64,000 nucleotides of DNA from Caecitellus pseudoparvulus (lineage: Eukaryota; Bigyra: Bicosoecida), in NCBI GenBank assembly GCA_965644315.1, contig CBFFRQ010000068.1:868001-932000 (forward strand), written 5' to 3'. The notes below the pieces were generated by a model. It had not been told where the DNA came from. It saw only the letters and a list, made by a program, of their open reading frames with translations, and did not search any database. How positions within the stretch are numbered: position 1 is the first letter of the stretch; every line of letters starts with the position of its first letter. The position numbers and the translations under genes were made by a program. Below are positions 1-13,289 of this stretch, one piece after another.

Positions 1-3000
1 ACAGCGCAGGATAGCTCCTCGTCCGTGATCTCCCCCACACGCAGCACCGAGACAGACGGGGGTCTGTATGAAGACGGCAACAGGCGCGGTGGGCTTGAGA
101 TGCCGCCAACACTGACTGCGAAGGTGTGGTCTCGGCCTACGCCAGGCACAGTAACACACTGCAGCTTCGTGTGGGGAACAGTAATGCTACAAGACACCGC
201 AGTGTACAGTGGGGTGTTCCCGGGGATAATGTACGTGACGGTAGGTGCGCCGTCTGCGTCGCTAACCACACCCGGCCCGAAGTTCGTGCCTGTCAAGACA
301 AGGGCATCTCCTCCCGGTGTCTCAGCATTTGTGAAGGACGCGTCGGCAAGTGTGAGGATGGCGGGTGCAGCATGCGAGACCAAGTGCGGAGCAGCCGTCG
401 TGAAGTCGGCCGGTTCGGCGAAGTCAGGCAAGCCTGCCGGGGACGTGAAGCGCACCCGCACAGCAAGGTCCGCGCCAACGCCCTCAACAGTGCTGCAGTT
501 CATGACTGTGTTGCCCAAGTCGCTCGCGTCCTCCAGCACTGCGCAATCCGTCGCGGTGTACTTGGAGCCGTCAGCGCCACCATACGTCACCATGGGGACT
601 GCACGAGGCGCTGACGGGTTTTGCTGGTGGAAGGACTTGGTGAAGCCGAAGTTCCTGCCAGTCAGGAGCAGAGTGCTGCCTCCGGCGGTGGGCAAGGCGT
701 TCGCCGGACCAGGCGCCGCGGCGCCATCTTGCACCTGCACTCGTGTGACTGTGACATCGTTGATGTCTGTCAAGTTGACCCGTACGTCGCAGAAAGCCTG
801 CAGGTTGGTCGGGTCGCGCACAAGAACGCTCGCTGTCAATCGCTGGGCATGTTCAAAGTCTGCGCTGGAGAAGGCCAGCACGACGAGGTTGAACCGTTCG
901 AGGACAGCGTCGTACTTCACGCCGAAGATGTCTCGCCCAGAGCTGTCCTTCGTGTTAGCCACGGCCACCAAGGAAAGCTCGCCAATGGTCCGGTTCACTT
1001 GGGTGAGGTCCTCGTCCGACACGCTGAGAGCGCCGACCAGCAGCTCCGTCGTTTCGACGCGCTCCGGAATGGAGAACGGCTGCAGTCCACAGACAGGCGC
1101 CTCGTCCACGTCTTGCACATCGACCTGAATCGTCCCTGCCGAGGACAAGCCGCCATCAGAAGCTGTCACGCTCAGCGTGAAGGTTGGGGAGGGCCCTTCG
1201 AAGTTCAAAGCGTTCGGCGCGGCATCTGCGCGCAGCTTCACAAGGTAGTGTGTGAGGGTCCCGCCTCCTGCCAAGGCAGATGCTGCATCGGGAAATGATG
1301 TCGCAGGAGCGACGGAGGTGCCGATGACTTCCAGCTCGAAGACATCGCTCTCTGGCGCAGCGAGCGTGAGGCTCAGGGGCAGCCCATCCTCGTCGGGATC
1401 ACGCCACGTCAGGTTTGCCAGTACAGAGCCTGGAGGCGTGTTCTCGTCAGGGGTGAGGGAGGCTTGCAGGCCGGCGTCCGGCACCTCTGGCATATTTGCC
1501 ACATCCACTTCTACCGTGTTGACGACAGTGACGGAGTCCTCTGCATCTGGGGGATGGTCTGTGATGAACACGTCGAGTATCACCTGAGGGGTGAGCTCGA
1601 AGTTAAGCATGGACGAGTTCACTTGCAGCTGCCCAGACTGTGGAGCCACGTCTTGGACATCTAGGAGGCGCCCACCACGGGGAGTCACATCCCGAACGCG
1701 GAAGGTGACATCATCACCGTCCGCGTCGGTGGCGACTAGGAGTGGAGAAATGGCCGCGCCAAGCAAAGAGTTTTCATCCACGGATCGGGCCACACCAGCA
1801 TTCGAAAGCACAGGTGGGCGGTTTTGGTTTGAAATGGTGACGTTGACTTGCGCGGAAATGGTGAGACCTTCACCATCGGCAACCTCCACGACTAGCGTGT
1901 GCACCTCAGACGAGGAGAGGTCTGCAAGGTCATTCACGACAACCACTTGTCCAGTAGCATCAACAGACAAGTTTGCGCTCGTGGAGCTGATCAAAGTAAA
2001 GGTAAGCGTATCTCCCGCGTCTTCATCAACAGCTGCCAGCGGGTCGCCCACTCCGACACCCGCGGTCGTCAGCTCTGCAACTGTGCGCTGGAACGTCTCA
2101 GACGGGTCCCATGTCGGGTTGTCATTTTCATCGGCAAGTTCCACGAGGATCCATACAGACCGGGTTTGGTTGCTGCCAGTGGGGTCTGTTGCAGCAGCTT
2201 CCACCCACACGAGTGGCTCCGATACGGGCTGGCCTTCGTAATTCAAGGCAGCAGTATCCAGGATCTCCAGCGACCACTCACGCACGGTGACATTGAAATA
2301 CTCCTCTACCAACACCCCCTGGCCAATGATGGTTGAGTTTGAGTTGACATCAAACGTAACGTTTTGCTGCACGTACGACGCGTTGACCGTCTCCACGAAA
2401 GAGCTTGGCAATGTCAAGCCCACTGCGCTTACGCCGCGCACGATGCCGTCGTTCGCATTGGTCGCAGGCAGGGAGAGTTGAACCGCGTCACCTTCATCGT
2501 CTGTCGCCTGTAGATACCCGAACACAGTTCCAGCTGGTGTGTGCTCACTAAGAACGACTCGGTTGCAAGCAAACTGCTTGCTGCCGCCGTACACCTCACC
2601 ATTTTGTGCTGCAGTGTACACCGGCTTGTTGTAGGTGGACCTAGTGTCAAAGTAGCACCTTCTCGCGTACGGCGAGGAGCCGCTGTTGTGCGTGGACGCA
2701 TAGTACACAAACCCTCTGCATGTCTGGGAGGCAGCGCAGTCAGCCTGGCATTGTGCTGCGTTTGCACGGTCTGACGGGAAGGGTGAGCCAAAGCGCACAT
2801 CCAGCTCTGATTCAACGCCGGGGGTCGGGAAGCTAACATCAGCGGTGCCAGACAGAGAAAAACCACCACTTGGCTCGTATCCCCAACCTGCATGCATGGC
2901 CCACGGGGTGTCCCAAGCCGTGAAGGAGGAAGAGTTGCATCTGAACAACGGCCTGTCATTGCGGTCTGTGATGTTAACCTGTACGTTCATGGTATCTTGC

Positions 3001-6000
3001 AGCGGCTCAGTGTCATCGCCATCGCGAATGCGAAGCACGAGGTCAAACTGCTGCGTGGACTCAAAGTCGATGACGTCGTTTGCGACAGCGAGCTCTGCGG
3101 TGGTCTTGATGGAAGGGATCGTGGAGTTGGCATCGTCAGGATCAGGCACAAGGATGGTTTCCTCCTTTGCTTCGATTTTGAAGGGGGCACCCAGAGCAGC
3201 GCTGCTGCCACCAGCACCAGCCAAAGCTGCGTACTGCGCAGTCGGTCCCGCCACAGAGCCAGGCGACACGCGGTTTTGGTTTCCGGAGACAATGATGACT
3301 TCAATACCTTGCTCGTCCAATGGCAGGGCGGCAACGTCTTGATCGGTGAAATCGATGGCCGTGATGACGGTGTCAGGTGGCGTGTTCTCCTGGATAGAGA
3401 AGGTGTAGGGAGGGTTGTCGTCAAGCCACTCTGGTGCCTCATTCACGTTCTGCAATCGGACGGTGACGTTCACAACTGTGACTCCGATGGGGAAGCCGTT
3501 TCCTCGCCCTCCATCATCAGTCACTTGCACTTCCAGCAGGAAGCTGGTGTCCTCTTCATAATCGAAAGCTTCATCGCCGGCACTCGACACGGTGATGGCA
3601 CCGGTGGCTGAGGCCATGTCCAGCCATGCAAGGTACTTTGCAGGATATGTTGCCAACGCGGCGTACGTCAGCGTATCGCCGTCTTCGTCTGTTACAGCTA
3701 GAGTGCCAACCGCCGAGCCTTGGGCAGAGTTCTCGATGACAGTCAGGCTTTGCGAAGCCGACACGCTGGGAGGGTCATTGGCATCGAGGACGTGGATGTT
3801 GACGAGGGCTGTCGCCTGGAACTCAGTGTCGTTGACCATGGCCAGGAGCGAGAAAGAGTTCAGGGCCGGGTTTTCGAAGTCGAGGAGGTTGGGCTTCGTC
3901 GTCACCAGCTGTGCTGTTGATCGCGTCCCCACGGTGGGAAGGGACTGCACGTCAAACTGATCAACAGCGTCGGTGATGATGACGGACCATGCCAGGTCGT
4001 CACCGTCTTGGTCTGTGCCATTCAGTGGCCAAATGGCCAAAGGTGCTCCGACTATGCCGTTCTCATACACATATGCATCTTGCGGCGACAGCTCCGGCGG
4101 GTCATTCTTGTTGATGATGTTGATGCGAACAACCCGGGTCACGTTCAGGGGCGGGTAGCCATCATCCAGAGCCATGATTGTGACGTTGTACTCTGCCTGC
4201 TCCTCAAAATCAGGGGGGTTACGCACCCGGAATTGACCAGAGCATGCACCAATGGAGAACGTGTTGTGGTCGTTGCCTGCCACAATGGAAAACAGCACTA
4301 GTTGGCCGTCATCTTCGTCAGAGCCTTCGATAGGAGTGCCCACCTTTGTGTTCACTGGAGCTTCTTCAATGATGGACCGCACTGGGTTGTCCTCCAGAAC
4401 GGGGTGGTCGTTGATGTCCCGCACTTGGAAGTAGGGCAGAGCCAAGGAGCTCAGCCTGCCGTCGCTGACCTCTACCCCTGCGGCCAGGAAAGCCGTGGAC
4501 ACAGACAGGTCATCAGTGCGATTGCGGTAGAGTTCGCGCAGGTACTCGTAGTTCAAGAACGTCGGGTCTGCCACATACACCTCCCCAGTGGAAGCATTGA
4601 CCGCCAGGACGTTTCCGACGTTGCCCGAAATGATCGTGAAAGACAGTCCACAGGTTGCCAGGTCTGGGCAGTCTCCGTCTTGGGCATTCAAATCCGCGAC
4701 CACGGTGCCAAACGGCAAGTTCTCGTCAATCACCGTGAACGGACCGGAAGCACGGGGAGGCTCTTCGATATTCAGCAGCTCCACATTGGCTGTCACGACG
4801 TCCACAGCGGATGCCTGAGATGCCCATGCCTTCATGTGCATGGTTGCCACCACTGCATCGACGCGCTGGTCCCACCCCCAACCATGGTTGATCCAGACGA
4901 CACGCTGGGGTGAATGGCTGGAGCCGATGCGCCTCGATGCCGCCCACATGCGGGTGTGGGTCTCGTTGTAGGCGTACGCAACTCCACCGTAGTTCACATA
5001 ACTGTAGTAGCCACACATCTGGGGTGTCGTTCCTTTCATGTCAAAGCGGAAGCCTTGGCCTGCACCGGTGTTTACCTGCGCAAGCACTTGCACCTGCCCA
5101 GGCAATCGGCCCAAGTCATGCCTCACCTCCGCATGGGCGAGGGAGTGTGAGTGTAAGTCAAATGGCGGGTGCTCGTAGCTCGGTGGGTTTACGTCATCAT
5201 CCGCCCGCCATGCCTGGACACGCAGTGCCACAGTCAGCGTCTCGGATGGCATCGCCTGCCCTCCCCATGCATCCCCAGTGCGCAGAGCGTAGCCAACTCC
5301 TACTCGAGTTGTGGGTAAGTGAGTGCGCACCATGTAGTCGTTGTATGCGTACACGACAGCGCCATGCCGGTACTCCAAGTTGCCGTTGTCGACTTGAGCA
5401 CTGCCGACAGCTTCGAAGACGAAGCCCGCGTTCCACCCGTCAAGGAACTTAGCCAGCACTCGCACGCGCCCAGGAAGCTCGCCAAGGTTGTGCCACACAA
5501 CTTGGTAGGAGCCTCGGTCCTTGTGAGCGTACGCTGTGAACCAGCCTGAGTCGAAATCTGGCGGAATCTCGGGCGCCGCGGTCACTTTGACTTCCACCAT
5601 GTGGGAACGCTGCTCCCACGCTTCCCGCGTGACGACGCCACCTTCATAGATGCCTCCCCAGCCTTGGCCAGTGTTCCAAGCTGAACCAATGCCAGACCGC
5701 TTGTGGACGGTCGGCGCCCACAAGCGGACACCTTCGCGACCCCACCCAAAGTGCACCCCGCCATACCTGAAGAGGTAGTGAGCATCGTGCACAAACACGC
5801 CCGGTGTGCCATGCATGATGAAGCCCTTGTTGGGGCCATCCACTGCCCGCACTTGAACAGTGACGCGCAAGGAGGCGGGGTCTTGGTCAACCAAGTGGGG
5901 GATTTCAGTGAATGAAAGCTGCCCGGCTTGGGAACCAAACTTTACCCACCCACTGTCGTACAAGGCGCGTTCACCCGCGACCTGCACTTGGAAGGTTTGC

Positions 6001-9000
6001 GAAGTTTCAAAGTCCAGGCGCTCAGACTTGTGCACGACGATGCTGCCAGTGGCGCCGTCCACGACAAAGGGTGCATCTGAGGCCGCGTTCACGACGTAGA
6101 AGCCACCCACACGGGCGCCAGGCTCCAAGGCAAGGGGGACGTTCGCTTCAGACAGAGGGGCCGAGTTCTCGGGAAGTGTAACGTTCTGTTCACGGCACGT
6201 GAACAAGGTGGATGTCCGGGCCACCTCGCCTGATGAGGCGCTCTGCACTGAGGAAGTGATGAAGGATGCTGCAGACGTCTCGTTGCTGTCGGGCCGCCGC
6301 TTGCCGATGGCAGACCAGGAAATGGACCCGCCGATCTCCCCGGTTGCGTCCAGATCACCGACTGGTGCCGCAGAGGACTCTAGCGCCCCCAAACCTCTGA
6401 TGCCCACCTTCTGAAGAGCACCTTCCAGAATCGTCGTGTTCACGGGCGACAGCAAGTCCACGCTGACATGGTCATACCAATCGTGGTACGAAAACCAGTT
6501 GTAAATGCCCACTGTCCCGTTCAGAATGGCATCAGAATCCATGTCCCAGTAGTCCACGAAGACTCGGTTCTCGATCTTCACAACGATGTGCCGGCCACGA
6601 ACTGTGACTTGCCATGGGGCCCAGATTCGCAAAGGAGGAAGGCTGATCTCAGCGTCACTCAAATGAACAAGGCAATTCGTCGGATTGCCAGCGACCATTT
6701 TGTAGAAGCACACGTAGCTGCCTCCGCCCAAGTCTAACTGGGCGTAAACGCGGTAGTATGTATCGTTTGACGCAACACGGAACGTGACGCTGCCGTGCCT
6801 CTCATGTGTGTACATCCACGTGTTGAACTGGTAGTCACGCCAGGAGCTCATAGCGACGGGGTCCGCATAGTAGGCATGAACCCCACCCCACCTTTGGGGA
6901 TTTGAGCCTTGAGAAGCGCTGTTTCGACTGCGCTCTGTGGACCAACCAATGCCTGCAACATCTGAGTGCAAAGGAGAGCCCCATGCGCGGCCCACTTGGT
7001 GAAGCCTGCTGTGCTCAATGAAGAACTTGCCTGACACGCTCTCTGTGCGGACGCCTTCGTGGTTCTGCACCCACTTCGCACCCAGCTCAGCCTCCGCCTC
7101 CCTGCAGCACATGACATACGTATCTTGGTACGTGCTGAAGAAAGCGTCATTGTTAGTCTGAGATGGCTCCACATTCTCGAAGAAGTCGCACGCCTCTTGG
7201 TTTGTGTGGCCGCGCCCAATGGCCATCCACGTGTCCCGGCCTGCCAGAGCCAAGTATGCTCGCCCATCCCGAGACTTGCCGTTGAATCGCAGCCAGCCGT
7301 AGGGGTGTCCGCTGTACCATTTTCCCGTGCACACCTCCTCGGCAGGGCACAGCTGGGCCTTCTGCTGCGCACAAGTCTCACGAGCCATGTCCCATGTGGA
7401 GAAGGGGTGGTGCTGAAAGTAACCAAGCCCAGGCGCTGCGATCACGGTCCGGCGAAGCGTGTCATGGTAGTAGCGTGTGACGAAGTTCTCCAAGTACACC
7501 TGCTGTCGCAAGGGTCTCATGTTCTGGGCAGCGATCATGACAGTCTCGCCTTCAGCAACAGAGTCGATGAACGCCGCGAATGTCTCCGCATGTCCAGGGC
7601 CGCTCATGGGGAACTGCTGCACTGACGACACCACGGCATTCTCCTGGTCAACAACTGCCACTTTCAGTCCAGAGAATGTTGGGTCATACACCCCTGACGG
7701 CTCCAAGGCTTGGCCATTGACCAACAGCTTCGCATAAGTGGACGCGATGCTCTGGACAAACACACGCCTGACGCGAATGGCATCCGTGTTACCAGCATCT
7801 GCATGACCGCCAAACCTGAACCGAACATACCGGGCTAGAACTGGGGTAAGTTCGGTTGCAAACAACTCCTCACGGACAATGTCAGAGCCATCGGCAGCTG
7901 CCAGAGTCGCAAACGGCGTCCAAGGCCCAGATGATCCCAGGCTATGTTCAACCTCCAATGTCTCGCCAGGCAAGGCAACAGCCAAGTCAAACCTGGCCCC
8001 CACTTGTGTGAACGACTGCGGTGACCCCAAGTCGATTACTAAGGACTGCTCAGATTGCCCCGTGCCAGGCGAAAAGGTCCACCCAGCCAGATCATCGGGG
8101 GGCTGGACAAAGCCAAGCAGGTGCCCTTCTGCAGCTCCCGGCGTAGGCGACGAATCAGAAGCTTGGAAGCTGGAGGAGGCACTGACCGAGGCAAGCATGC
8201 TGATTTGGTTGATGCTCTGTTCCTGGGGCATGGGGAACTCCACCACGTAGCCTCGCACTGAGTTTGGACAAGAGTTCTGGCAGCGCCCCATCCTGCCCAG
8301 CCGCGTGGAGCCAGAAGCGTCACACGCATCAGGGTGCAGCTGGAGGTACCCAGTCGTGCCCGTTGGGCTGGGATCTGAGGCCCAGTTGAGGAAGGTAACC
8401 TGCTCAACCAGTTTCGCATCCCCATCAGTTGTCTGCCACTCACCAGCGCCGGCATTCCAGCGCCCGGAGATCCAAGCCCGTTCACAGCCTGTCAAGATGT
8501 TGACGCAAGCGAGTTCATCTGCGTCAGAAATGACACTGAGGCGGCCTTGCGCTCCGTTGAACACCTTCTTGCGAGCTTCGATGCTGGCTCGCTCATACGT
8601 GATCTCCGGGGAGTACACGAACTGATACATCTTGCCAGAAGCGGGGCAGAAACGTGGAGTCCGCACATCTTCTCGACTCTCAACGACCTTGATGTCAGAC
8701 ACCGTAAACGCTGCTGTGTGCCCGGTATTTGCCATGGCTCGGAACACCAGTGGCTTGTCGTGGTGTTGCAGCTCTTGGGTCTCAAGCACCTCGTTGTCGG
8801 GGATGATTCGCGAGCGGTTGAGCATAAGCACGTTGTTCTCATACACCTGCACCTGGTCCTCAGTCACAAAGCATTGCACCTGTGCAGAATGACCCGCAGA
8901 AGTCATGACAGACTCAGCAACCACGGTGCTTTCGGAAGACGCCAATGCCTGCACTTGAGCCAAGGTCAGGGGCACTGGGTACGCCTGGAAGTTCCGAATG

Positions 9001-12000
9001 GAGTTGTGCTGTGAGTTGCTTTGGCAGCGCCCAAACCCGAAGGTTCGGGGGCCTGCGTTCACAATGTTCGGGTGGAACATGTCGCGGCCGCTCAAGCTGG
9101 TAGCACACACGCTGCGGCCGTTATAGTAGACCTGCAACAAGCCGGGGCGCAGGACGATGGTAATGTGGGTCCAAACTCCCAGTTCCAGCTCTTCTGCGGG
9201 ATCGCAGCCATTGTTCCAGTGCAGTTCTTCAGCCTTGCGAACGTGCACGTTGGATCGATACGGCCTCACCCAGACTGCGGGCTGGCGATCGCGCCCACCC
9301 GAAACCTCCCCTAGGTCTGTCTCAGTATAGCTTGCCGAGCAGCCCCGGAAGAAAATGCCACCCCAGTACCACGTTGTCTCGGTAATTTTGAACCAGAACG
9401 CGTATGACATGCCACCCGTGTGCCAGTCCTGGACTCGCTGCAGATTCCACGTCCTGTCTGTAGCAAGAGTGAACTCTTTGGAAGGCACCGGGTCATCTGT
9501 TTCATACTCATCGAAGTCTGAGGGAGGGCGCTGCGCGGAGTCGGTTCGGAACAGGTACAGCCACTTGTCCTCATCATTGTTGTACTGCAAGCGGACTTCG
9601 TCGGAGCACATGTGCAGGGAGGGCACAGTCGCCTGTGAGCCGTTCGTAGAAGCGCCCAGCTGAACGGTAAAGCTTGCGTGGTACTCCCGGGCATACTTCT
9701 CTGCGGTTTGTGCAGTGGCTGTGACACGGGCATCGCCAGACATGATGCCTCGCACATCTGGCACGATGTCGATGCCGGCATCCACTGTGCCGGAAAACTG
9801 CAGCTCATTGCTGGAGCCAGTTGCTGCAACTGCCACCTGCAGGCCACCGCTGGGGGCAGCTTGAGTTTCCCACGACGCTTGATTCGGGGAGGAGTCCGAT
9901 GTGACGTCAAGAATGCGAGAAGCGCCACCGCGAGACGTGGCAGTCAGCGACGGGCAGGACCTGGGCTCTTCACCAATGCCGGCGTTCAGGAGCATGACGT
10001 CATCGACGAACACTTCGGCGGACTGCTGAGGAGCAATGGTTGCGAGCACAATGGTGACGCCCGTTGGCAGCCTGGCCCCGAAGCCATACTTCTTCCCGAA
10101 GATGCCCTGCATGGTAAAGGACTTCTTGGACCACTCGTCAACTGGAGAATATGTCAACTCGTCACACAGCCCAAGCTCTTGCGCACCATTCACGCAGATG
10201 CGCACGAACTTGCGGTGAGCAGGGTTCTCAGAGGCCTGGATGTCATCACACCCTTCGTTCATGATGAAGCATGGGTGGTTGGGACGAATGTTGGCGAGGC
10301 CGTCATCCGCAACGAGAATCCAAAGGGGGACGCCCATGTAGAAGGGCTCTCGACGAACGCGCACGGAGAAGGTGAAGAGCGTGGTGCTGTTGATGTTCAG
10401 GCCACTCACCGTGCGCCGGCCGTACGGGAAGCTCGCATCAAGCAGCTCGCCACGCTTCTGGCGCAGCAACGCGGGAAAGGTGGCATCATTAGAGGGAGCA
10501 AGCCAGCCTTGTTCTTCCAGGCTGGAGTCATCACTGGGCAACCGGGCGAGAAAGTTGGCGTTTTGCACCACCCGCTGGTAGCGCAGGGGGTGCTCAGAAA
10601 CACCACTGGCATCGGTCATGTACGCCCCCCACTTGTGCGCAAGGTACAGCTCAACATTCATGCGCTCTGCGTTCGTCAGCACCCTGCGATACATGAGGAT
10701 CTCCCCCACCTGTCCGCTCGTGTAGCCTTGGTCGTAGTAGCCGTACGAGCCCATGCTCAGCACTCCGATGTCACGGTATGCGTTGATGTCTCCGTTGATG
10801 TAGGAGCCCACAGATACCCCACCCACCCACGCACGGTTGAGGTTGGCATCGGCCTCCAGGCATGCGACACCCCAGTAGTACGCATAGTCACGCGAGTCCA
10901 GCGAGTAATCGTTGGTGCGGTGATTTCCGGGCCAACGGTTAAAATTGTACACTCCCCTGTAGTTGCCAGAGTACACCCCGATGATGAAACTATGCAGAGA
11001 GCTCTGAAGAAGCCTGTTAAACGAGCCGCCATCTGGAGTGCGGCTGTCCACGACACACATGGTGAAGGGGCGCAGGGGTTCCACCGACTCACTTTGCCAG
11101 CGCATGCCACCATCGGGTGGGGTGTTGCGCACAGCTGGCATACCGACCTCCGCAGCGTGGGTTGCTGCCTCCCACTGCCAGTTGCCGTTGCTGAACCTGT
11201 CCGGGTCGTGGTCCAACACAAGGGTTGGTCGGGCGGTGCCAGATGAAGAGCCTTGGAAGGCAGCCAGCGACTGCCCGGCCCATGTATCAATGCGGGCACC
11301 GTCAACACTCAGAGGCAAGCCCGCATCTGCCTTCATCCACATCGCTGGCCCTGGTGGGATACCAGGGCAGTGCCTGGTGATTTGCAGGTCAGTCGCGAAC
11401 AGCCGGCCTCGCGTGTGGCCGACACCCTGAAGGGAGAAGGCCAGCGCCCGCACGGGGACAGTCGAGGTCAGGTCCAAGTGGACGTACTGCCAAACGCCTC
11501 GTTGTGAAGGAAGGGATGCCATCCCCATGCTGGACGTGATGACTGTGCCAGATGCGTCCAGGAGCTCCGCCCGCACCACGTCAGTGTTGGAGGCATCCCA
11601 CGCTGTCTCAACGAAGAGGTATGCAGAAACTCGGTAAGTTTCTGACGAGGAGCCGGAAGGCCACAGCGTTTCATTCCACAGCGCGTGGACACGTGGGAGA
11701 AATGTGCGCCTCTCCCACACAGTGTACTGGGCAGTTCCCGAGCTTTGGGTGGCCACTGACCCGAGAGCCAGCACGTGCCCTGTGTTGCCAGGCTCGTTCC
11801 CGCCCAGCCCTGTTGACGCCCATGTCACGATTGCCGCGCGGTTGGCAGGCCCGACACGAGTGGGGGGCATGCCACCGCGGAAAACACCGTTGCCCAGGAA
11901 AGCTGGGCAGCCAGTTAGGGTGGCGGCGTGCTCGTCGATCGTGATACGAACTCCGAATTCACCGCCAGATTTGAAGTCAGGCGCCACATCCCACGTAGAC

Positions 12001-13289
12001 GCAAGGCCATTTGACCCTCGGTACTCCTGCCACCCCCAAGCACTCGCAGCTGCGACGCCTGCCTCAAAGTCTTCTGAAAAGAGCACCTCACCGCGCTCAC
12101 AGGAGTCGGAGGAGATGAGATCTTCGCCGTTGCGGCACACCCAGTTGGGCTCCACAACACAGGAAGAGGAGCACCCGTCTCCATCGTCAGCGTTGCCATC
12201 GTCGCACGCCTCCCCACCAGTGCGGACGCCGTCACCACAGATGACGCGGCGGTCGGTGTCCACTGGGACTCGGCAGGCAGTGGAGCGGCAGCGCAGCCCT
12301 CGTGGCGAGCAGGGCGGCCCGGCTGGGTCTGTCACGTGCCGTGCGTTGCCAGACTGGTCCAGGACTTCCCAGCTGGCGTCCACTTCTTCCCAGTCAAGCT
12401 CCAGCTCCAAGCCCGCAGGGATGGGGGAGTCAGGGAGGTCATCGTCAAACATGGAGTCCCGGATGTCTTGCACGGTGCGAGCGATACTCCAGAATCGGGT
12501 GGTGTCCACGATGAAGGCGGCACTGTCAATGGCGTACTGCTCCAGGTTTCCGCCAATCACATGCTCACAGCGCGGGCTGGAGGACGGCACTGGCATCTGG
12601 CCGACGCTCTTCAGCAAGCCGTCCACGTACAGGCGCCCTTCCGTGCGGGCTGACTCGTACACGGCAGTCAGGAATACCCACCGGGCTTGTGGGAAGGATT
12701 CCGCAGCTGTCAGGCACACTTCATCAGTGCCCCCGTTTCCAGAGTTGTCGATGCACATGCGCAAGCGCGGGTTCTGCAGGCGCCGGGGCGGGCGGCGTGG
12801 TGGGAGTGAGGCGCGGAAAAAGGCGAGCCACAACTCCTGCTGAGTCTGCTCGACGCCACTCACCTCAGCGCCAAAGAGCCCAATGTGGATGCGTGGTGCG
12901 TTGCCAGCAGGGTTCCCCAGGTCGATCATCACGCTCTGCGGGGTGGTGGGGACCAGGGTGCTGGCTCGTCTCATGCGAGGAGGTGCATGAACTGGCGTTG
13001 CTGTGCGCACCTGTTCGAAGTCTGACGTGTGCGCTTCAGTCAGGAAGACCCACGCCTGCGGGAATCAGGAAGAGGTGCAACTAGTGAAGGAGCATGCCGG
13101 CCGAAAGGCGTCAGAAGCTGTACCCACTTCGATGGTGAAGTCGGGGCCGAGAGGGACCGGTGGCACTGACACGCGATCAGCACCACCACCGACAAAGAGT
13201 GCTGTGCCTGGATCTGCCGCGATGTGCAGCGGGAAGGCCAGCAGAAAGAGCATAGTGCACGCAATAATCCGTGCTGAGCGTGGATTCAT
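1..13289 (-). CDS. Giant cadherin/IPT adhesion receptor-like protein, 3' end outside window
   Basis: Exon 1 is 13289-13128 and holds the start ATG and a hydrophobic signal peptide (MNPRSARIIACTMLFLLAFP). A 72-nt intron (13127-13056, GTGGGT...CCCGCAG) follows. Exon 2 is open from 13055 through base 1 with no stop, so the CDS is partial, with about 4,405 codons in view. The segments, read on the minus strand, are: LamG-like fold (13128-12440); Cys-rich CGDG..EACDDGN..DGDGC unit (12241-12095); further concanavalin/LamG-like folds (about 11350-10640 and 9480-9000); a C-type lectin-like domain (8650-8240); a discoidin-like segment with IDLGSPQ and ARYVRF motifs (8200-7750); a Cys-rich region (7440-7060); a beta-sandwich segment (6860-6470); three DSGW-type repeats (5970-4800); about ten cadherin repeats with LDFE and D.NDPP motifs (4790-760); and the first IPT/TIG repeats (760-1). 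It is a paralogue of the divergent neighbour, which predicts more IPT repeats and a C-terminal membrane module beyond the edge. The role is probably cell-surface adhesion or recognition; the ligand is unknown. Confidence 0.88.
760..4790 (-). repeat. Cadherin repeat array (minus giant)
   Basis: About ten tandem cadherin-type repeats carry PEN(S/T), (L/I)DFE and terminal D.ND.P motifs, for example LDANDPPSV, NKNDPPEL and TDRNDRPLF. These are the calcium-coordinating signatures of the family. A Cys-containing PAN/apple-like insert lies at about 2960-2550, directly after an NDRPLFRC motif. The array passes into IPT/TIG repeats (GRNFGFTKS, GTNFGPGV) below 760. Confidence 0.8.
4800..5970 (-). repeat. 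Three unrecognised DSGW-type protein repeats (minus giant)
   Basis: There are three consecutive units of about 100 residues. Each opens with a variant of (F/Y)DSGWF, continues with a V.H.LG..PG.V.V segment and a DG.N.GF.F segment, and closes with YGGV.YAYN followed by VR.WAP or a variant. The first unit starts near 5965, the second near 5565 and the third near 5200. The opening is vaguely like H-type lectin beta-sandwiches, but I cannot assign a family. The units lie between a PENS-type cadherin-like strand and the main cadherin array, as in the paralogue. Confidence 0.6.
8240..8650 (-). other. C-type lectin-like domain in the minus-strand giant
   Basis: The minus-strand frame reads YQFVYSPEITYERASIEARK, then a QGRLSVISDADE segment, a WISGRWN segment and FLNWASDPSP, and ends in GYVVEF. 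This order (aromatic start, A..A....G.L..I....E, W....W, NW....P, V.EF) is typical of C-type lectin-like folds. Conserved Cys are present near the centre and the end. No equivalent is visible at this place in the plus-strand paralogue. Sugar or calcium binding cannot be judged from the sequence. Confidence 0.6.

Noticed and set aside
25-13000. Many plus-strand open frames of 60-520 codons (for example 9678-11246)
   Set aside because: They are antisense to the giant minus-strand exon, which encodes clear cadherin, lectin and LamG motifs. The plus-strand frames have no recognisable domain.
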